Notes under the pieces: model-generated
What the model was told of the DNA's origin: nothing
Seen by the model: only the letters and a program-made list of their open reading frames with translations
The model's database searches: none
Assembly (NCBI GenBank): GCA_013399015.1
Contig: VWZX01006715.1
Span: 372,001 to 436,000, forward strand
DNA from: Galbula dea
Lineage: Eukaryota; Chordata; Aves; Piciformes; Galbulidae
Reading direction: 5' to 3'
DNA: 64,000 nt
Shown here: positions 30,601 through 42,130 of the stretch, piece by piece
Layout of the letters: the number at the start of each line of letters is the position of its first letter
Numbering within the stretch: position 1 is the stretch's first letter
Made by a program: the position numbers and the translations under genes

Positions 30601-33600
30601 ATACTGCAACTCTTTAATGTCTAATTAAGTGGATTAGAGCTAGGCAGGTTTTAGATAACTGTGAGAGCAGCACCATCTAGTGTTAATATTTCATAAGGAA
30701 AATGTCCTTTTCTTAATAAGTACTAATATTTATTCAGGGAAGAGGTTTTAAAATTAACTGACTCTGGGACTGAAACTGCATTTGGAGTTTAAAATCATTT
30801 AAGGGAATAATACAGTCCATGAAAAAAAAGTAATTACTGTGTAGGTGCTCACTGCTTTGTAATACTGAACATGTAGGGTCATAGCAGAAGAAAACTGGCA
30901 AAGTAGTAGCTCAGCATCTCTCTACTTGTGCAGATAATCTTTATGTAATAATAAGAACCCCTTTGTTATCTCTGAGTGGGGGAAGAAGTAATTTTAAGTA
31001 CCTTATGAGTGTTTGTCTCTGTCTCATAAACAAATGAAAATTACTGTAAGAAATGTTGGGTTTTTTCCCCATTCACTTAAATGCAAATCTAAAGGAGTCT
31101 CTTGGTGATAGACAAATGCCATTGTTAAAGTTAGTCTCCCATGACTTTCTGTGGTTAAATATATACATCTTTGGGGAGCAATAGGAGACTTCTAGTTCTG
31201 CAGAATCACTGTTTTAACCTGCTGTGGATTACACAGATCACCCTTGAAAAAAGGCAGTGTAACCACTTACAGGAAAGCCTTTGCAGTTCATTTGTAGAGA
31301 TATTTAAGTATGAATTATTCTCACTTTGGTTTTGACTCTGAACTTCTTCCCATAAAGTTGCCTAAATCTGTGAAGATGATTAATCTGTTCTTCTGCTGGC
31401 CTGTGTCTAGCAAATAGAACTTAGCATAAGCAGCTGAGTTTTAACAACAAATGCATGTCAGAAAAAGTGAATCTGGTGGGTTTTTTTTCCCTGAACTGTT
31501 TAATTCAGTTTTTTAAGATCAGTGGAGTTACATAGATGTGAAAAGGAACAAATCCAGTGTCTATCTGGATGAGTTTTCCAATGCATTTAGATATTTTAGA
31601 GTACCTTCTCCTGTCAGGTACGAGGGAGGCCATCTAAAAAGGCTTTGGAAATTTAAGATGTCTTTAGTAATTCACCATCCATTACTTTAAAAACCTAGTG
31701 ATGTAAACATTTCCTTTCTGTTTTCAGGCTTGTGTGGATGTCCGAGCAAGCAGCGTGTTTTGGCAACAGATGGAATTAGCAGAAGCCATTCAAGGGCAGC
31801 CCAAGTTACCAGAGTGGCTCTCCACACACCCTTCCCATGAAAACAGAGCTGAGCACTTAGACAGGCTTATCCCAGAGGTGAGCAGAGCTGAAGCAGGTGT
31901 CTTTTTCTGTTAGAAAGGTTACCAGAATTAGTTTGGTATTGATTCACAAGCTACTTGGGTATTGATTTGCAATCTACTCCTTTAGCATCATGCTTATCTT
32001 TATCCTTACAGAAATTTTCTGTTACAAAGCTCTTAACCTTAAAAGGTTTTGTTAAATGAGGAAAAATGAAGATAGCACAGGTAAAATGCAACTGTATTCT
32101 AGGAGGGTTTTTTCTTTTCTGCTTTCTGAGGTGTAGTATTTTTGCTTTTGAATGGCCTTCCTGGTGCAAATGTTAGTCTCACAGATCTCATTTCTTTTTC
32201 ACAGATCTCATTTCTTTTCTTCTCACAAATCTCAGATTTTTTTCTCTGTTTTGCCATTTTGGAAAACAATTTTTAAGCTAACCAGTCTTGACTTCTCTTG
32301 CTTTGGTAGCCAGCTCTAGACTGTCAAATAGAGAATACACCATCCTATCCTGTCTCTCTCCTGTATTCAAGGGTTGAATACACCTTGAATAACTGTGCCT
32401 CAGTAGGATGTCATATTTCCAGTAGCAGATTTCTTAATAGCCCTAGTTATGATAAGTCTCTGTAGACTTTACAGCCTGCTTTTTTCCTCACATCTCTGTT
32501 CTGTCACATTAAGGAGCAAATTTTACCCCACTCCAAGGAAATGGAGCTAATTCACACAGTTGCCCATCAATCTGCAGCCTTTTCTCTCTTCTTTCTTTCA
32601 GATTTCCTCTCAGAGGAATGCCAAGTGGATAGCTGCTTGGGGATTCTCTTAATTTGATGTGCTACTCACTGGTAGCTTAAGGACAGAGAACTGTTCCAAG
32701 TTTAATAATCTTTGTTTACCATTGCTTTAGATAGTGGAGGTTTTAACTACAGGAAAATAGCATGGATTTTTTTTGCCTTTTTTTTTAAATAACTACAGTG
32801 TTAAAGCCCTTCACAACAGCACAGTTTTTCAGCAAGCTAAACTGTGTGTGGAAAATCCCTTTCTTACATCAGCTGGTGATTTCTTTTTCTTCCTTGTTTT
32901 TAAAACTTTCAGTCACTTTAGTCTTTCTCAATTCCAAACTGTAGAGACAGTTGAAGATTTATTGGCAGAGGGAGCACCAAAATGTTGAGGAATTTGCTGA
33001 TTTCAAAGGAGAAAAAGAAATGGTCATGAATCCTTTGAGAATGAATGCAGTAATTATTCAAAATGATGGCATAAATCAAAATCAGCATTGGGATAAGAGG
33101 TTGGAGACTGGCTAGGGTAAATATGTTAAGTTGATAGACACAAATTCTGTACTTTGCAGAAACAGGTTGTGAGAGTGTTTTGTTGGATTCTCTTAACACA
33201 TTAGAGCAGCTGAATGGAAAATGATACTTATGGAACCTCAGTTTTAGTTAAATTGAACATAAAGGGTTCAGGATCCTTTATTTTCATATGTTATTGACTG
33301 GGTTATAAAGTGGTAATGAAATAATTTATTTCTTATGTTCTACACTAGGATTGAGCAAGTAAATAACTGAGCAACTCTGTAGAACTGACAGTCATATTAT
33401 TCCTGCCTTATCTCTTGTAGTTTAGCATGTGGAGCAACCTTCATCTTTTTGTAGACACTCTCATTTCCAAGAGCAGTGCAGGCTAAGAAATTTTCTTCCA
33501 AAAAGTAATTGAGGAGGAGATGTACTCATTTGCCTTTTACCTTCAACATTCTTTGGAGTAGGATGGGAAAGCAGCAGCTGAAGGCTTCCTGTTCTTAACA

Positions 33601-36600
33601 GAAGTTCACTAGATAAATGAGATTGATACTACAGAAGTGGAAAGCAAATGAAAGGTGCTGTTGGAGGCTTCTTGTCTAAAGCATTGAGCCCTTCATCTGA
33701 GAGCTGCCTTCTTGAAGCTGGATTTCAGGCATTTAAAGGGAATCCCAGGGCTTTGTTGTTGTTCAGTATCAGCACCTTTTTCTGTCATTGTTCATGTACT
33801 TAAAGCCTCTTAGAACAGTATGTTTGCCATCTATTAATGGCCATTAGACATTCAGAGCCCAGGGGATGAAAACAGCTTTGGAAAAGGGCCTTCTCATCTC
33901 TCTGATATCTCTCTGTGAAGAATCTGTGCTTCTTAAGACTCAGCATCAGATCCATCATCAGCATTGTTGTGTTTCATGTGCTGATGGTTTTGAAGCTGCT
34001 GTAGCTGGGGGAAACAGTCAAGTGTTTGGACTTCTTAGGCCACACATGTTTTTTTACAAAACTAAGCAAGTTCACAATAAGATGTGGTTACATAAAGTGA
34101 GAATTTTTCTTCAGGTACTGAAATGACATGTCTTAATGAGGTGACTTAACAGTCTCAGGAAATGTAAATTAAAGCAGGAATATCACAGGGATTCTCTTTT
34201 CACATAATTAAAAGCCAGAGAGCAAATTAAATGAGTTTTAAAGACCTTGCATCTAGTTTCCTGAACAAGTTGGAAGCTACAGCCAAGCTGAGGAATTGGT
34301 AAATAAGAGAGCTATAAGTAGTTAGAAAGTGGTGCTGTCCTGGAAAGGAAATAGAGGAAAAGTAAAAAGATTTACCATGTTTTTAAAGGATTTGCCCCCA
34401 GACTGGCAAAGATATGGATTGTAAAGTAGGAAAACAGAATATACTAGTAAATAGGAAACAGAAATCTAGGACTCCTATGTGGAAGGTGGTGAGATGCTCT
34501 GAGCCTTTTATTTTAATGTTCTGTGACATGCTACAGTTTGTCTGCATTTTTCCAGAGCACTGTGCTTCAGCTGAAGCCTCAGCTATACTGAGTAAAGGAG
34601 CAGATTGTCTACTGAGCCTAGCCTGTGACAAACAAATTCATTTTATGTGAGATTTGCTTTTTTGGCATTGTGTTATTGGCTCAGATTCTGGCTTGGATTT
34701 ACTGTAATGTCCATTTTCCAGTCCTTGTGGAAATGCCATGGTGAAATCATTTCAAGAGTAATTCTAAGTTGGGATATTTCACCTCTGCTGCTTCTCTTTT
34801 GTTTGCTGGGTCAATGAAGTTGTCCAAAAGAAAGTTAGTTCATTTACTTTGGCAAGACTGGTTCTTGTCAAATCCACATTAGCTGGATATTACTTTTGTT
34901 TGGGTAGTTATTGCTTATTCTTCAGTCTACTGCCTTTTGGATATTGAAGATAGATTTATTTTGCTTCCTTTACAAAAATGAGTTGGTGTATTTGTCCTTT
35001 GCTTATGATGTGAAGATTACTTCAGAGAGTTGTAGTAATACAGTGTATTCATTAAGCCCTATCAATGTGAAAACTTCAAGGAAAAGAAGAATAAAAAATA
35101 CTGACCTTTGTGTCTATCCTCCTAAGAAAGCTGCAATTTTTCTTTCCTGTGCCAACAGAAGCATATTTGAAGTATTAGCATTATATATAAAGTTATTTTT
35201 CTTCTCCATGAAGTTACAAATCTATCCATTCTTTTAATCATCTTTTTACTCCTGCTTCATTTGTAGAACCTGTCATCTTCCCTATGCCTGCTAATTGGAA
35301 TTCATTTGGCATTTCTTAGTTTTTCTTTGTTTCCCTACATGCATGTACTATTTCTTAGTTTGTGTCAGGGTTGCAAGGTCAGAGCATAAGTCAGGCCTGC
35401 TGAGGTAATCACAGTTAATACACAGGAGACTGTAACCCTTGACCTGGTGTGCTGACAAGAGAATGATGTGGCTTTTCTAGTGAGAGAGCTAACAGCCTGG
35501 GAGGTAGGATGCACTCCAAAAGACTGTGAGGGGTTGAGATGCAGCAGTTAGCAGGTATCTGTGGCAGTGGTGAAGGAGTAATGCTGAGAGCTGAAAATTA
35601 CTTGTTTCCCTATTTGTCTCTGCTGGTAGGCTTTGTACAAAAAGACTAGGCTGAGGTGGACCTCCCTAATTCATATGCCTTCCTCCCCTCCCAGCATGCT
35701 GCAGGAGGTGACTGCAATTGTCTTGGTAAGAAAAATAGCTTCACCTTTGTTACTTACAAGCAATGGTTTTGCTATTTTATTTGAGATCTCCTGAAGCAGT
35801 AAGCATGCAGGTGGTCTTTATCCTGAACAGCAGTGCTTCTCTCTGAAGGTTCACCTGAATAGAACAGCATTAACATGCTCTCAGTTCCCAGGTGAATCTA
35901 CATACTCACTCTAGCTAGTTAATCTTGTCTCAGTTCTGTCTTCTCTATTGAGAACACTCATCAGTAAAAACAGCCAACAAAACATGTTCTTACTATAATA
36001 CCAGTAAGAATGCTTTTACTTGTTCTCTTACCCAAACTATCAAACCCCAATTTACTTGAGCAATATCAAATGAAATTTGAACTTGCTGGTGACTTTGGCA
36101 GTACAGTACAGCTAACCACATTGGGCTGGTTTATCTTTGGAGAAAAATTCTATTGTAAGCTCCTCAGCCTGTTACTGGCATCTTAATGATGTTACAGAGC
36201 TACTCCTGGCACCAAACAGAATAGCAAGCAGTCAAGCCAGCCAAGTCAGGAACACTTTCTAACTAGGGTTAAATGTTGCATGTCACAAACATACACACAA
36301 AGGCTCCTTTCACTGGAGTGTGTGGTCATAGCTGTCTTTAACAATGAGATGACATATCTACATAGCTTTCCATTCTCATAACTGTAGGTTTTTTAATGGC
36401 ATGTGAGTTAATGGAGACTTTACCCCCTTGGACACTTTATGTCTAACAAGAACACAAAGCCATCTACAGGGTAAAACTGTTAACTCTCAGGTATTGTTTT
36501 TCACCTTTGCTGTTGTGACTGGAGTATTTTAGATAAGTTGAAACTATAGAAATAGGCCAGGCACTGTATAGCCATGAAAACCAGAGATAGAAAATTACTA

Positions 36601-39088
36601 AATTAGTTTAAAAGAGGATTATGTTGCCCTTTACAGGATACAACCTAAATCTTTATATTTCCATTTGCCTTGAGTAATGCTGTTTGACATTAATGCAGTC
36701 TTGCAGCAGCTTATGTTCTGGAAAGGAACAAGAGAAAACTCTTGGTTTGTCATAAATGTCAGTTTAGAAATTAATTGGTCACTGAAGCAGAAGAGTGTTC
36801 AGGGTACAGTTACATTTGGTGACTACATGTGTGATCATGCTGTAGAAAAACAAATACTGAAAGCTTTATTCCTGTTTTTTTTTTCAAGGTAGACAAGAGG
36901 AATACTTGCAAGCCTAATCCAGACTTATGTATCCAGTAATCTGAATGTTGCATTTCAGCAAGAAACAGCTGGATAAGCTCTTGCTACATTACTGGAATGC
37001 ATCTTTTTCCAAAAGCAGTTGCTAAATTTAAGTTCTCTTTGTTTGTAGTTGTTTACAGCATACTCTTTATTAGTTCACTGGTAAAGTTAGGGAGAAATAT
37101 GTTTTGGTACCTCCTCATAGGAAGAAATGAGATAAGCACCTCTGCTCTTCTATTTTCACATCTGCTGTAGTAAGATGTTTCCAGTGTCTCCTGTGGAAGA
37201 ATACCAGATTGTTTCAAAGTGATGGGCAAATACTTATGCATATAGGTGTGTTGCAATGTTTAAGTTGATGTTTCAGCCAAGCCTAGTTTATATAAAGCAG
37301 GTTAAAAATTTCTGCTTTGTTTTTTAAGTGCAGTGCTAGGACTGCTATGAAAATATTGTTACTTTCTGCCTCCTCTTTAATCCATCTGGAACAAATGAAC
37401 CACTCAATGCCCTCAGCTGACAGTCCATAGTACTGGTCAGGAGGCACCTGGCTACAACCTGGGACAGGTCTGGCTATTACTTTTCAAGAGTCCATGGTTA
37501 TGAAGTGGAATAAAATATACATTTGAACTTATTTTCCTATGAAAGGATTAAAAATAAATCTGGATGTTAATCTGTCCTTAGTTTTATGCTGTTAACTGAG
37601 GCCAAGATACAGATAATAGTGCATAAAAGTGACTGTACCACAGCAACCATTGATTAATGCTAAATATCAAGGTGCATTTTGACTTGGTGTTTTCTTGGTG
37701 TTACAGTTTGGAAATCTCAAAGAAATAATTCTTAGCAGAGATGTAGAACCCTCTAAAATTCTACATGGAATACTTTGCTATATGATACATGGGATCTTCA
37801 TTTTCTTGAGTGCTTTAAATAAGTCTTGTAGGGGAATCCATAGATACTAGAAGGTCTGTGTACAACTGCTTGCAAAGAACTGCATTAGTCTTAGTTGTGT
37901 GGTATCCATTGTTAGCTCTAAACAAGCTGCTTGTTTGTATGTTAAGCTTTTTAATGTGAATGCTAACCTAAGCATCCTTTAGAACAACTGACTTCAGACA
38001 GTTTTATATCAGTTTCTCCACAGTGCCTTTGAAAAATGAGATTCTTCCATTGTCATACCTCTCTCAGATTGCCCACATGACAAGATGGTCTCAAGGAAGT
38101 GTGCTTGTGCTAATGGATTTTGATTACCTGAGAAGTTCTTAGGCTCCTTCATGCCTCTAATCTGTAGAATGGAAGCAATGGCACTTAGTGAGCAGGAGTA
38201 ACTTGAAGTTTGGTCTCAGTGCTAATCTTTCTATCCAGATAAATGTTTACATTTTAGAGATGTTATTTTCTGAGAGGACTTGGAGGTTGTGTGTTCATAT
38301 GCTTAATTTTTGGAGACAAGATCACTTATGTAGTTGGACCTTAACTATACTGAGCAGCCTTCTGGATCTCTGTGCTGAACAGTTAAATGTCCATTATGTT
38401 ACTGGAGACTTTCCCCTCCTTTTTCAAGTCAAACATCCACATATAGTTACTTCAACAATAGAACATAGCTGAGGAAGTAAATTATTCTCAGCCCTTTTTT
38501 AATTGATGCAATCAATTTGCATGTAAATGAAAAGGTAAAACATACTGATAGGGACAAGTACCACATCAAACAGTTGGAGGACTTCCTATCTGTTTATGCT
38601 GTACCTTGTAGAGTATCCATTCTTTGAGAGACTGTCTGTGAGAAGATGATTTTCATTCTTCATTTTTTTCCATTGTTTTCCCATGCTACCACATTTAATC
38701 TCAGGAACTCTTGGTTTCTGTTGGAAAGCTGTTCAGTAACAACTCAGTGTTATACTCACTAAGCTTCATGTGCAAATGCAGACCTTACTGGAAAGCCAAA
38801 TCACTGACTGAAACCTACTTTGTTTTTCTTATTTAAATGAGCTTGATTTGTTTTCCTATGTATTCACAGGCTCTTAAAATAAGAGAGAGCTGCAATTGCC
38901 CATCTCTTTCTGGACCAGATCCTCGCCTCATTTTCAAACTTAACATGCAACATCTCCTGGAATCCTCTAAAGACCAAGAAACCCCAAATTCTACAAAGCA
39001 AGATCTCTCAAAATCAAAAGTGGATTTTCCTCACACTCAAAAAGTGGAAGATATGCCAGTAACTTTTGCAGTTAAACCTACAAACTAA
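21099..39088 (+). CDS. OMA1: OMA1 zinc metallopeptidase, complete coding sequence
   Basis: OMA1 is an ATP-independent M48-family protease of the mitochondrial inner membrane. On loss of membrane potential it cleaves OPA1 and also DELE1, linking mitochondrial stress to fragmentation and the integrated stress response. The coding exons are 21099-21607, 21972-22200, 23125-23298, 23394-23501, 25093-25221, 29846-29920, 31728-31877 and 38870-39088. Joined they give 530 codons, against 524 in human, with no internal stop. Residues 1 to about 140 are a weakly conserved presequence region ending in RCFHTSPSFQAAPVPLFW. A membrane segment lies at about 198-214. The zinc site is H330-E331-I-A-H334 with third ligand E395 in EAEAD. 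The downstream WLSTHPSHENR and LKIRESCNCP match the family. The start ATG at 21099 has G at -3 and aligns with the human start. Confidence 0.97.
21972..22200 (+). CDS. OMA1: OMA1 exon 3 (membrane segment)
   Basis: Residues 170-246. SIRNWWKALPPNKQELW is followed by a basic stretch, the hydrophobic ILLGVSSLGVVFVMFYF, then GKEHFRELSEMEYNM. The positive residues before the membrane span and the protease domain after it fit a single-span inner-membrane protein. Confidence 0.96.
22201..23124 (+). other. OMA1: OMA1 intron 3
   Basis: About 0.9 kb of unremarkable intron ending in a T10 tract and gcag acceptor. Nothing else was recognised. Confidence 0.7.
23125..23298 (+). CDS. OMA1: OMA1 exon 4
   Basis: Residues 247-304, start of the M48 protease domain, ending LKWVIHVVDEPDINAFVLP. 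The acceptor is preceded by ten T residues and the donor is gtaagt. Confidence 0.96.
23394..23501 (+). CDS. OMA1: OMA1 exon 5 with HEIAH zinc motif
   Basis: Residues 305-340: NGQVFVFTGLLNAVSDIHQL and on to LGHEIAHAVLEHA. HEIAH (bases 23469-23483) is the HExxH zinc and catalytic motif. Confidence 0.97.
23502..25092 (+). other. OMA1: OMA1 intron 5
   Basis: About 1.6 kb of AT-rich intron. A short tandem duplication of TTTTAGATTGAGGTG lies near 24155-24185. No repeat family was recognised. Confidence 0.7.
25093..25221 (+). CDS. OMA1: OMA1 exon 6 (hydrophobic helix)
   Basis: Residues 341-383: AEKASLVHFLDFLSLIFLTL then IWAVCPRDSLAVVGQWIQSK. A hydrophobic helix follows the zinc motif, as in the family. 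The donor is gtgaga. Confidence 0.96.
26765..27407 (-). pseudogene. ND4: NUMT: ND4 5' part
   Basis: The complement starts with ATG at 27405-27407 (MLKIILPTIILLPTTLLF) and later has EYLRAGIYLQFYILISSLPL and AFIGKAPI..LHL.LPKAHGEP. Frameshifts separate these blocks. Only about the first half of ND4 is present. Confidence 0.9.
27405..27698 (-). pseudogene. ND4L: NUMT: ND4L
   Basis: Starts at the complement of 27696-27698 (MSLLHLSFYSAFTLSSSGLA). A frameshift follows, then IENQATSSTLMAVF and the end SNHLHNLNLLQC. The last bases overlap the ND4 start, as in real vertebrate mitochondrial DNA. Confidence 0.9.
27700..27770 (-). pseudogene. NUMT: tRNA-Arg remnant
   Basis: Lies between the ND3 stop and the ND4L start, as in mitochondrial DNA. 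The stretch around GACTGTTGATTACAACTAAT resembles the anticodon arm, but the anticodon region is mutated. Called mainly from position. Confidence 0.6.
27771..27975 (-). pseudogene. ND3: NUMT: ND3 with internal deletion
   Basis: The N-terminal part resembles TFIF..TLSTILNTLKLWLAP and the C-terminal part TWIFTVILLLTLGLIYEWTQ with TAA at 27771-27773. About half of the gene between them is missing. Confidence 0.82.
27976..28043 (-). pseudogene. NUMT: tRNA-Gly
   Basis: A 68-base block between COX3 and ND3. On the minus strand the anticodon arm reads TTGACTTCCAACC with anticodon TCC, and the two ends are complementary (CTCT.. and ..AGAG). It is part of the NUMT and no function is expected. Confidence 0.8.
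28048..28470 (-). pseudogene. COX3: NUMT: COX3, 3' half
   Basis: The complement encodes PLEVPVLNT, then QAMEYYKAPLSIADGVYGST, TGFHRLHVI, LLQLIKFHFT and the C-terminal YITIYW-GS. Scattered stops and a frameshift are present. Several blocks are still very close to mitochondrial COX3. Confidence 0.93.
28471..28823 (-). repeat. CR1 LINE inserted in the NUMT
   Basis: Minus-strand CR1 3' fragment: the complement encodes SDRTRGNGCKLEEGRFRLDI and KLVRHWNRLPREVVKAPSLE. It splits the COX3 pseudogene, so it arrived after the mitochondrial DNA did. Confidence 0.93.
28824..29110 (-). pseudogene. COX3: NUMT: COX3, 5' half
   Basis: The complement encodes PFGAATLLTTSGLIMWF, then NSSHLLTLCLLSTILVILQW, QEGRFQGYHTPRAQKALWY and SEALFFLWAFFHFSLDPT. 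It joins the 3' half across the CR1 with only a few codons missing. The first 17 or so codons of COX3 are absent. Confidence 0.92.
29846..29920 (+). CDS. OMA1: OMA1 exon 7 with third zinc ligand
   Basis: Residues 384-408: FMFDRPYSRTLEAEADKVGL then QFAAK. The first glutamate of EAEAD is the third zinc ligand of M48 proteases. The exon lies just after the NUMT-bearing intron. The donor is gtaact. Confidence 0.96.
29921..31727 (+). other. OMA1: OMA1 intron 7
   Basis: 1.8 kb of AT-rich intron with no recognised repeat or RNA gene, ending in ttttcag. Confidence 0.7.
31728..31877 (+). CDS. OMA1: OMA1 exon 8
   Basis: Residues 409-458: ACVDVRASSVFWQQMELAEA, then QPKLPEWLSTHPSHENRAEH and LDRLIPE. 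THPSHENR is the conserved C-terminal M48 motif. The donor is gtgagc. Confidence 0.96.
31878..38869 (+). other. OMA1: OMA1 intron 8 (7 kb)
   Basis: The largest OMA1 intron. It contains two perfect 20-base tandem copies of TCACAGATCTCATTTCTTTT at 32179-32218 plus a partial third. No CR1, RNA gene or coding exon was recognised, and all open frames are short. Confidence 0.7.
32179..32218. repeat. 20-base tandem duplication in OMA1 intron 8
   Basis: Two exact adjacent copies of TCACAGATCTCATTTCTTTT, with a decayed third copy starting at 32223. Confidence 0.9.
38870..39088 (+). CDS. OMA1: OMA1 last exon
   Basis: Residues 459-530 and TAA at 39086-39088. It begins ALKIRESCNCPSLSGPDPRL and ends in a hydrophilic, weakly conserved tail (VEDMPVTFAVKPTN). 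Confidence 0.95.
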   Translation, partial: ALKIRESCNCPSLSGPDPRLIFKLNMQHLLESSKDQETPNSTKQDLSKSKVDFPHTQKVEDMPVTFAVKPTN

Positions 39089-39330
39089 TGACAATAATTT
39101 CTACTTTCTGTGAAACCTGGGGTCCCTGAAGGTCTGTCTTATAATGCAAATTTGCCTTTAAATCATAAAGAAGATGTAAGCCACTCATAGTCCATGTTTC
39201 TTTTATGTGATCTCTCACTCAAAGCAGTAAGGAGCCATGACCACACAAGAAGAGCAGCGTGTTGGAGCAGAAAGTTTCTTAATCATCAAGAGTTACTAAA
39301 ATAAATGGCTTCTCAGGGGAAAGATAATCT
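39089..39330 (+). other. OMA1: OMA1 3' UTR with poly(A) signal
   Basis: AATAAA at 39300-39305, about 210 bases after the stop, is the nearest canonical signal. The cleavage site is inferred to lie within about 30 bases of it. Confidence 0.65.
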
Positions 39331-40037
39331 CATACAATCCAGTCACACAGTGTAATTTTCAGCTTTATCAGGCTCACCTTGATCAGAGGACAGATGAGCC
39401 AGAAGCGTCCCTAAAGCAGAGCAAAAAGCCCAATTTTCATCACTTAAGTTGTCTGGCTTATCTTGCTGTAATGTGGGTTAGATCTCTTCAGCTTCATTTG
39501 AGAAATAATGAGGAGAGCTTACTGCCTGTTCCACATATAGTATGTTTAAAAATATTAAGCTGAGATGCAGTAATAGCCTATGGGCTAGATACACCCCCAC
39601 TTAATTAGGTGGATTTACTGCTGGGATTTTCCTTCTTTCTAAGGCATTTTAGAACATGGATTGATTCAACCTTTTTCTTCAAAGCAACCTGAAAAGGTTG
39701 CACCAAGTTCAGTTTGAAAAAGGAGTTAAATCATTTTCAAGGGAGTCCTTCTTCTGCAAGAATGGGAACCATAGTTTGTAGTGCTAGAATGCTTTGCAAG
39801 GATGGCTCCTGTCATTTTTGTTTTCAAATGATCAGGGTGCCTCATCAGAGGGCAGTTTTACTGCAATACCATTTGATTTGGATATCTCCATTTGGATAGA
39901 AGTTATTGCTGATGTAGAAATGTGTTGCAGAGTAGACAAACACCACAAAGTTTCTTGGCTGCACTGCTTTCCCAGCTGCACCTTCTCCTAAAAGGTGACT
40001 TTGCTTCAGGAAACTGGCAGCTGATGCTGAGCATCTC

Positions 40038-40446
40038 ACACAGTCACAGAGTCTAGGGGTTGGAAGATCTGGGGATCATCTAGTCCAACCCTCCTCCTAA
40101 GGCAGAGTCACCCAGAGCAGGCTGTCCAGGATCATGTCCAGGTGGGTTTAGAATCTCCCCAGAGGAGAAGATTCCACAGCTTCTGGGCAGCCTTTTCCAG
40201 TTCTCTGGCACCCTCACAGGAAAGAAGTTTTTCCTTATGTTTAGGTGGAACTTCCTGTGTTCTTGTTTGTGTCCATTGCTCTTTGTCCTGTCACTGGGCA
40301 CCACTGAGAAGAGTCTGGCCCCATCCTCTTGACCCCTGCCCTTTGAAAGCATTTAGAAGATCCTCTCTCAGTATTCTCTTCTCCAGGCTAACCAGCCCCA
40401 GGGCTGTCAGCCTTTAATCATGGGAGATGCTCCAGTCCCCCTTCCC
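40038..40446 (-). repeat. CR1 LINE 3' fragment
   Basis: The left end carries the CR1 tail complement (CACAGAGTCTAGGGGTTGGAA). The complement encodes FSVVPSDRTKSNGHKQEHRK, then KNFFPVRVPENWKRLPRSCG and an EENTERGSSK-like upstream part. It lies 0.7 kb beyond the OMA1 poly(A) signal. Confidence 0.92.
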
Positions 40447-40852
40447 TCCTCCCAATCCCCCCTGAAGCCACACATTTTATACTGTGGAGGAGAACAGGCA
40501 CAATATAGGTAAAGCCCTGCCATTTGTGGTGGGCTAGCCAGCATAGCCATTATTTAACTCTTCATTGGCATATGTTTGAGTTATCCTTGCTTTGCAGGTG
40601 ATGAAAGTACTGAAATGTCAATCTTACAAGAGGTGGAACAAAGATGTGTCACTGAATGAAAATTTTAAAAGGGAAATCCCATTCCTTTATCTGTTAAGAC
40701 ACATTTCTTGTTAGGTTTTCTTCATATTTCTTCAATTAAATGAGAATACAAGCTTCTAAAAAGAGGAAAAAACCCACCCCCTATTCAGTGTTGTCAGTGA
40801 ATGTAGGTGGAAAAAAAGATTGTGAAACAAGTAATTCTTTTACTGACTTCAG

Positions 40853-40905
40853 CTGATGAACCAGAGTCCTATGAGAAACTCCAGCAACATTATCTCTATG
40901 CAGAG
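40853..40905 (+). other. Exon-like segment of unknown origin
   Basis: Fifty-three bases bounded by ttcag and gtaagt. Two plus-strand frames are open across it (one reads DEPESYEKLQQHYLYAE). No family was recognised. It could be a non-coding exon of a gene to the right, an alternative terminal exon, or chance. Confidence 0.25.
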
Positions 40906-41994
40906 GTAAGTTGATGTATCTGTAATGTTGATGATTCTGTGTCTGATTATGTACCTCTAGATTGGCTACATATTATTCACAAGCTGTTTTTAAATCTCTG
41001 CTGGATGCTGCTGGCAAGAAGCTGGTCCAGCCTGACCATTATTCATCCAGCCATCCATCCATCTGTTTTTATTCTTAGTGACAGGAGTGTTTCTAACTGC
41101 CATTCAGTGATGTGTTGAAGCATTTGGACGTTGTCATCCAAAGGTAAACAGAAAAATACACCATTTAGATTTCCCTGTGGACCTTATAGTTTATCCTGCA
41201 ACACCAAGACCCCAGTGCTGCTGCCTCTCTCTTGCTCCAGTGTCAAAGCTTGTTTTGGTTTCCAGGGCTCGTGCTTGATGTGCAACTTAATGCTTGTTTC
41301 TGTTAGGATTAAGGAGAAGGTAGAGAGTTTTTGTGTCATTCAAGATGAAGTATGAATCTACACATTTCATATTGCTACTCTCTGTTGGAAGTGGCTTGCA
41401 TATTGCAGTGGAATGCTGGAGATGCAGTTTTTAAGTTCACTAAGGGAGAGTGTTAAATTTGTATGTAAATAGTCTTGTTTACTGTGATCATAGTGATGGG
41501 AGAGAAAAGGTTTCAAGGGAGAGGTGGTAGTTTATATTAGACTAACAAAGGGCTTCTGTTCTTTTTCTACCTGTATTGGTCTAATAAAACTGATTTTTCT
41601 CCTTAGAAACCTTACCTGTGCACAAACACACAGATCTATAGTGTACACACACAGACACAAGCATTAGACTTCTACACTAACCCACTAGTTTTAAAGTCAA
41701 AAAGGGATGTTGAAAATGTCAGGCTTTACTTTACATCTTGAATGATCCTTAATTCTTTTCTCAAGTGCTTTGGGAGGGGTTTCTTCTTTCTGCTTCCCTT
41801 GTGTCCACCACAGAAAATGCCTTGTGCTCATGCACCTCTTGGAGGGCCCATTTTCCTTAAACTTTTACTGAATGCTATCCATCTGTCCATATTGTTATTT
41901 TCTTTTTTTTGCTTTCTTGAACAGGAAAATTAAAGGAATGTTGCTTTCCAAATGTTTGGGAAGCCATAGGAAAAATTGCACTTTTCAAATTAAA

Positions 41995-42130
41995 GAACAT
42001 AATATATAATATATAAAAGCAGTAAATAATAATTTTAAGTTTTGTGTGTATATAATGATATATATAATAGGCTAATATATAAAACTAATAATATATTAAT
42101 AGGTTATATTTATTAATAATAATAATTTCA
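41995..42130. repeat. AT-rich low-complexity stretch
   Basis: TATAATA/ATATAAA-type sequence with several TAATAATA runs. Its composition stands out from the neighbourhood and no family was recognised. Confidence 0.8.
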
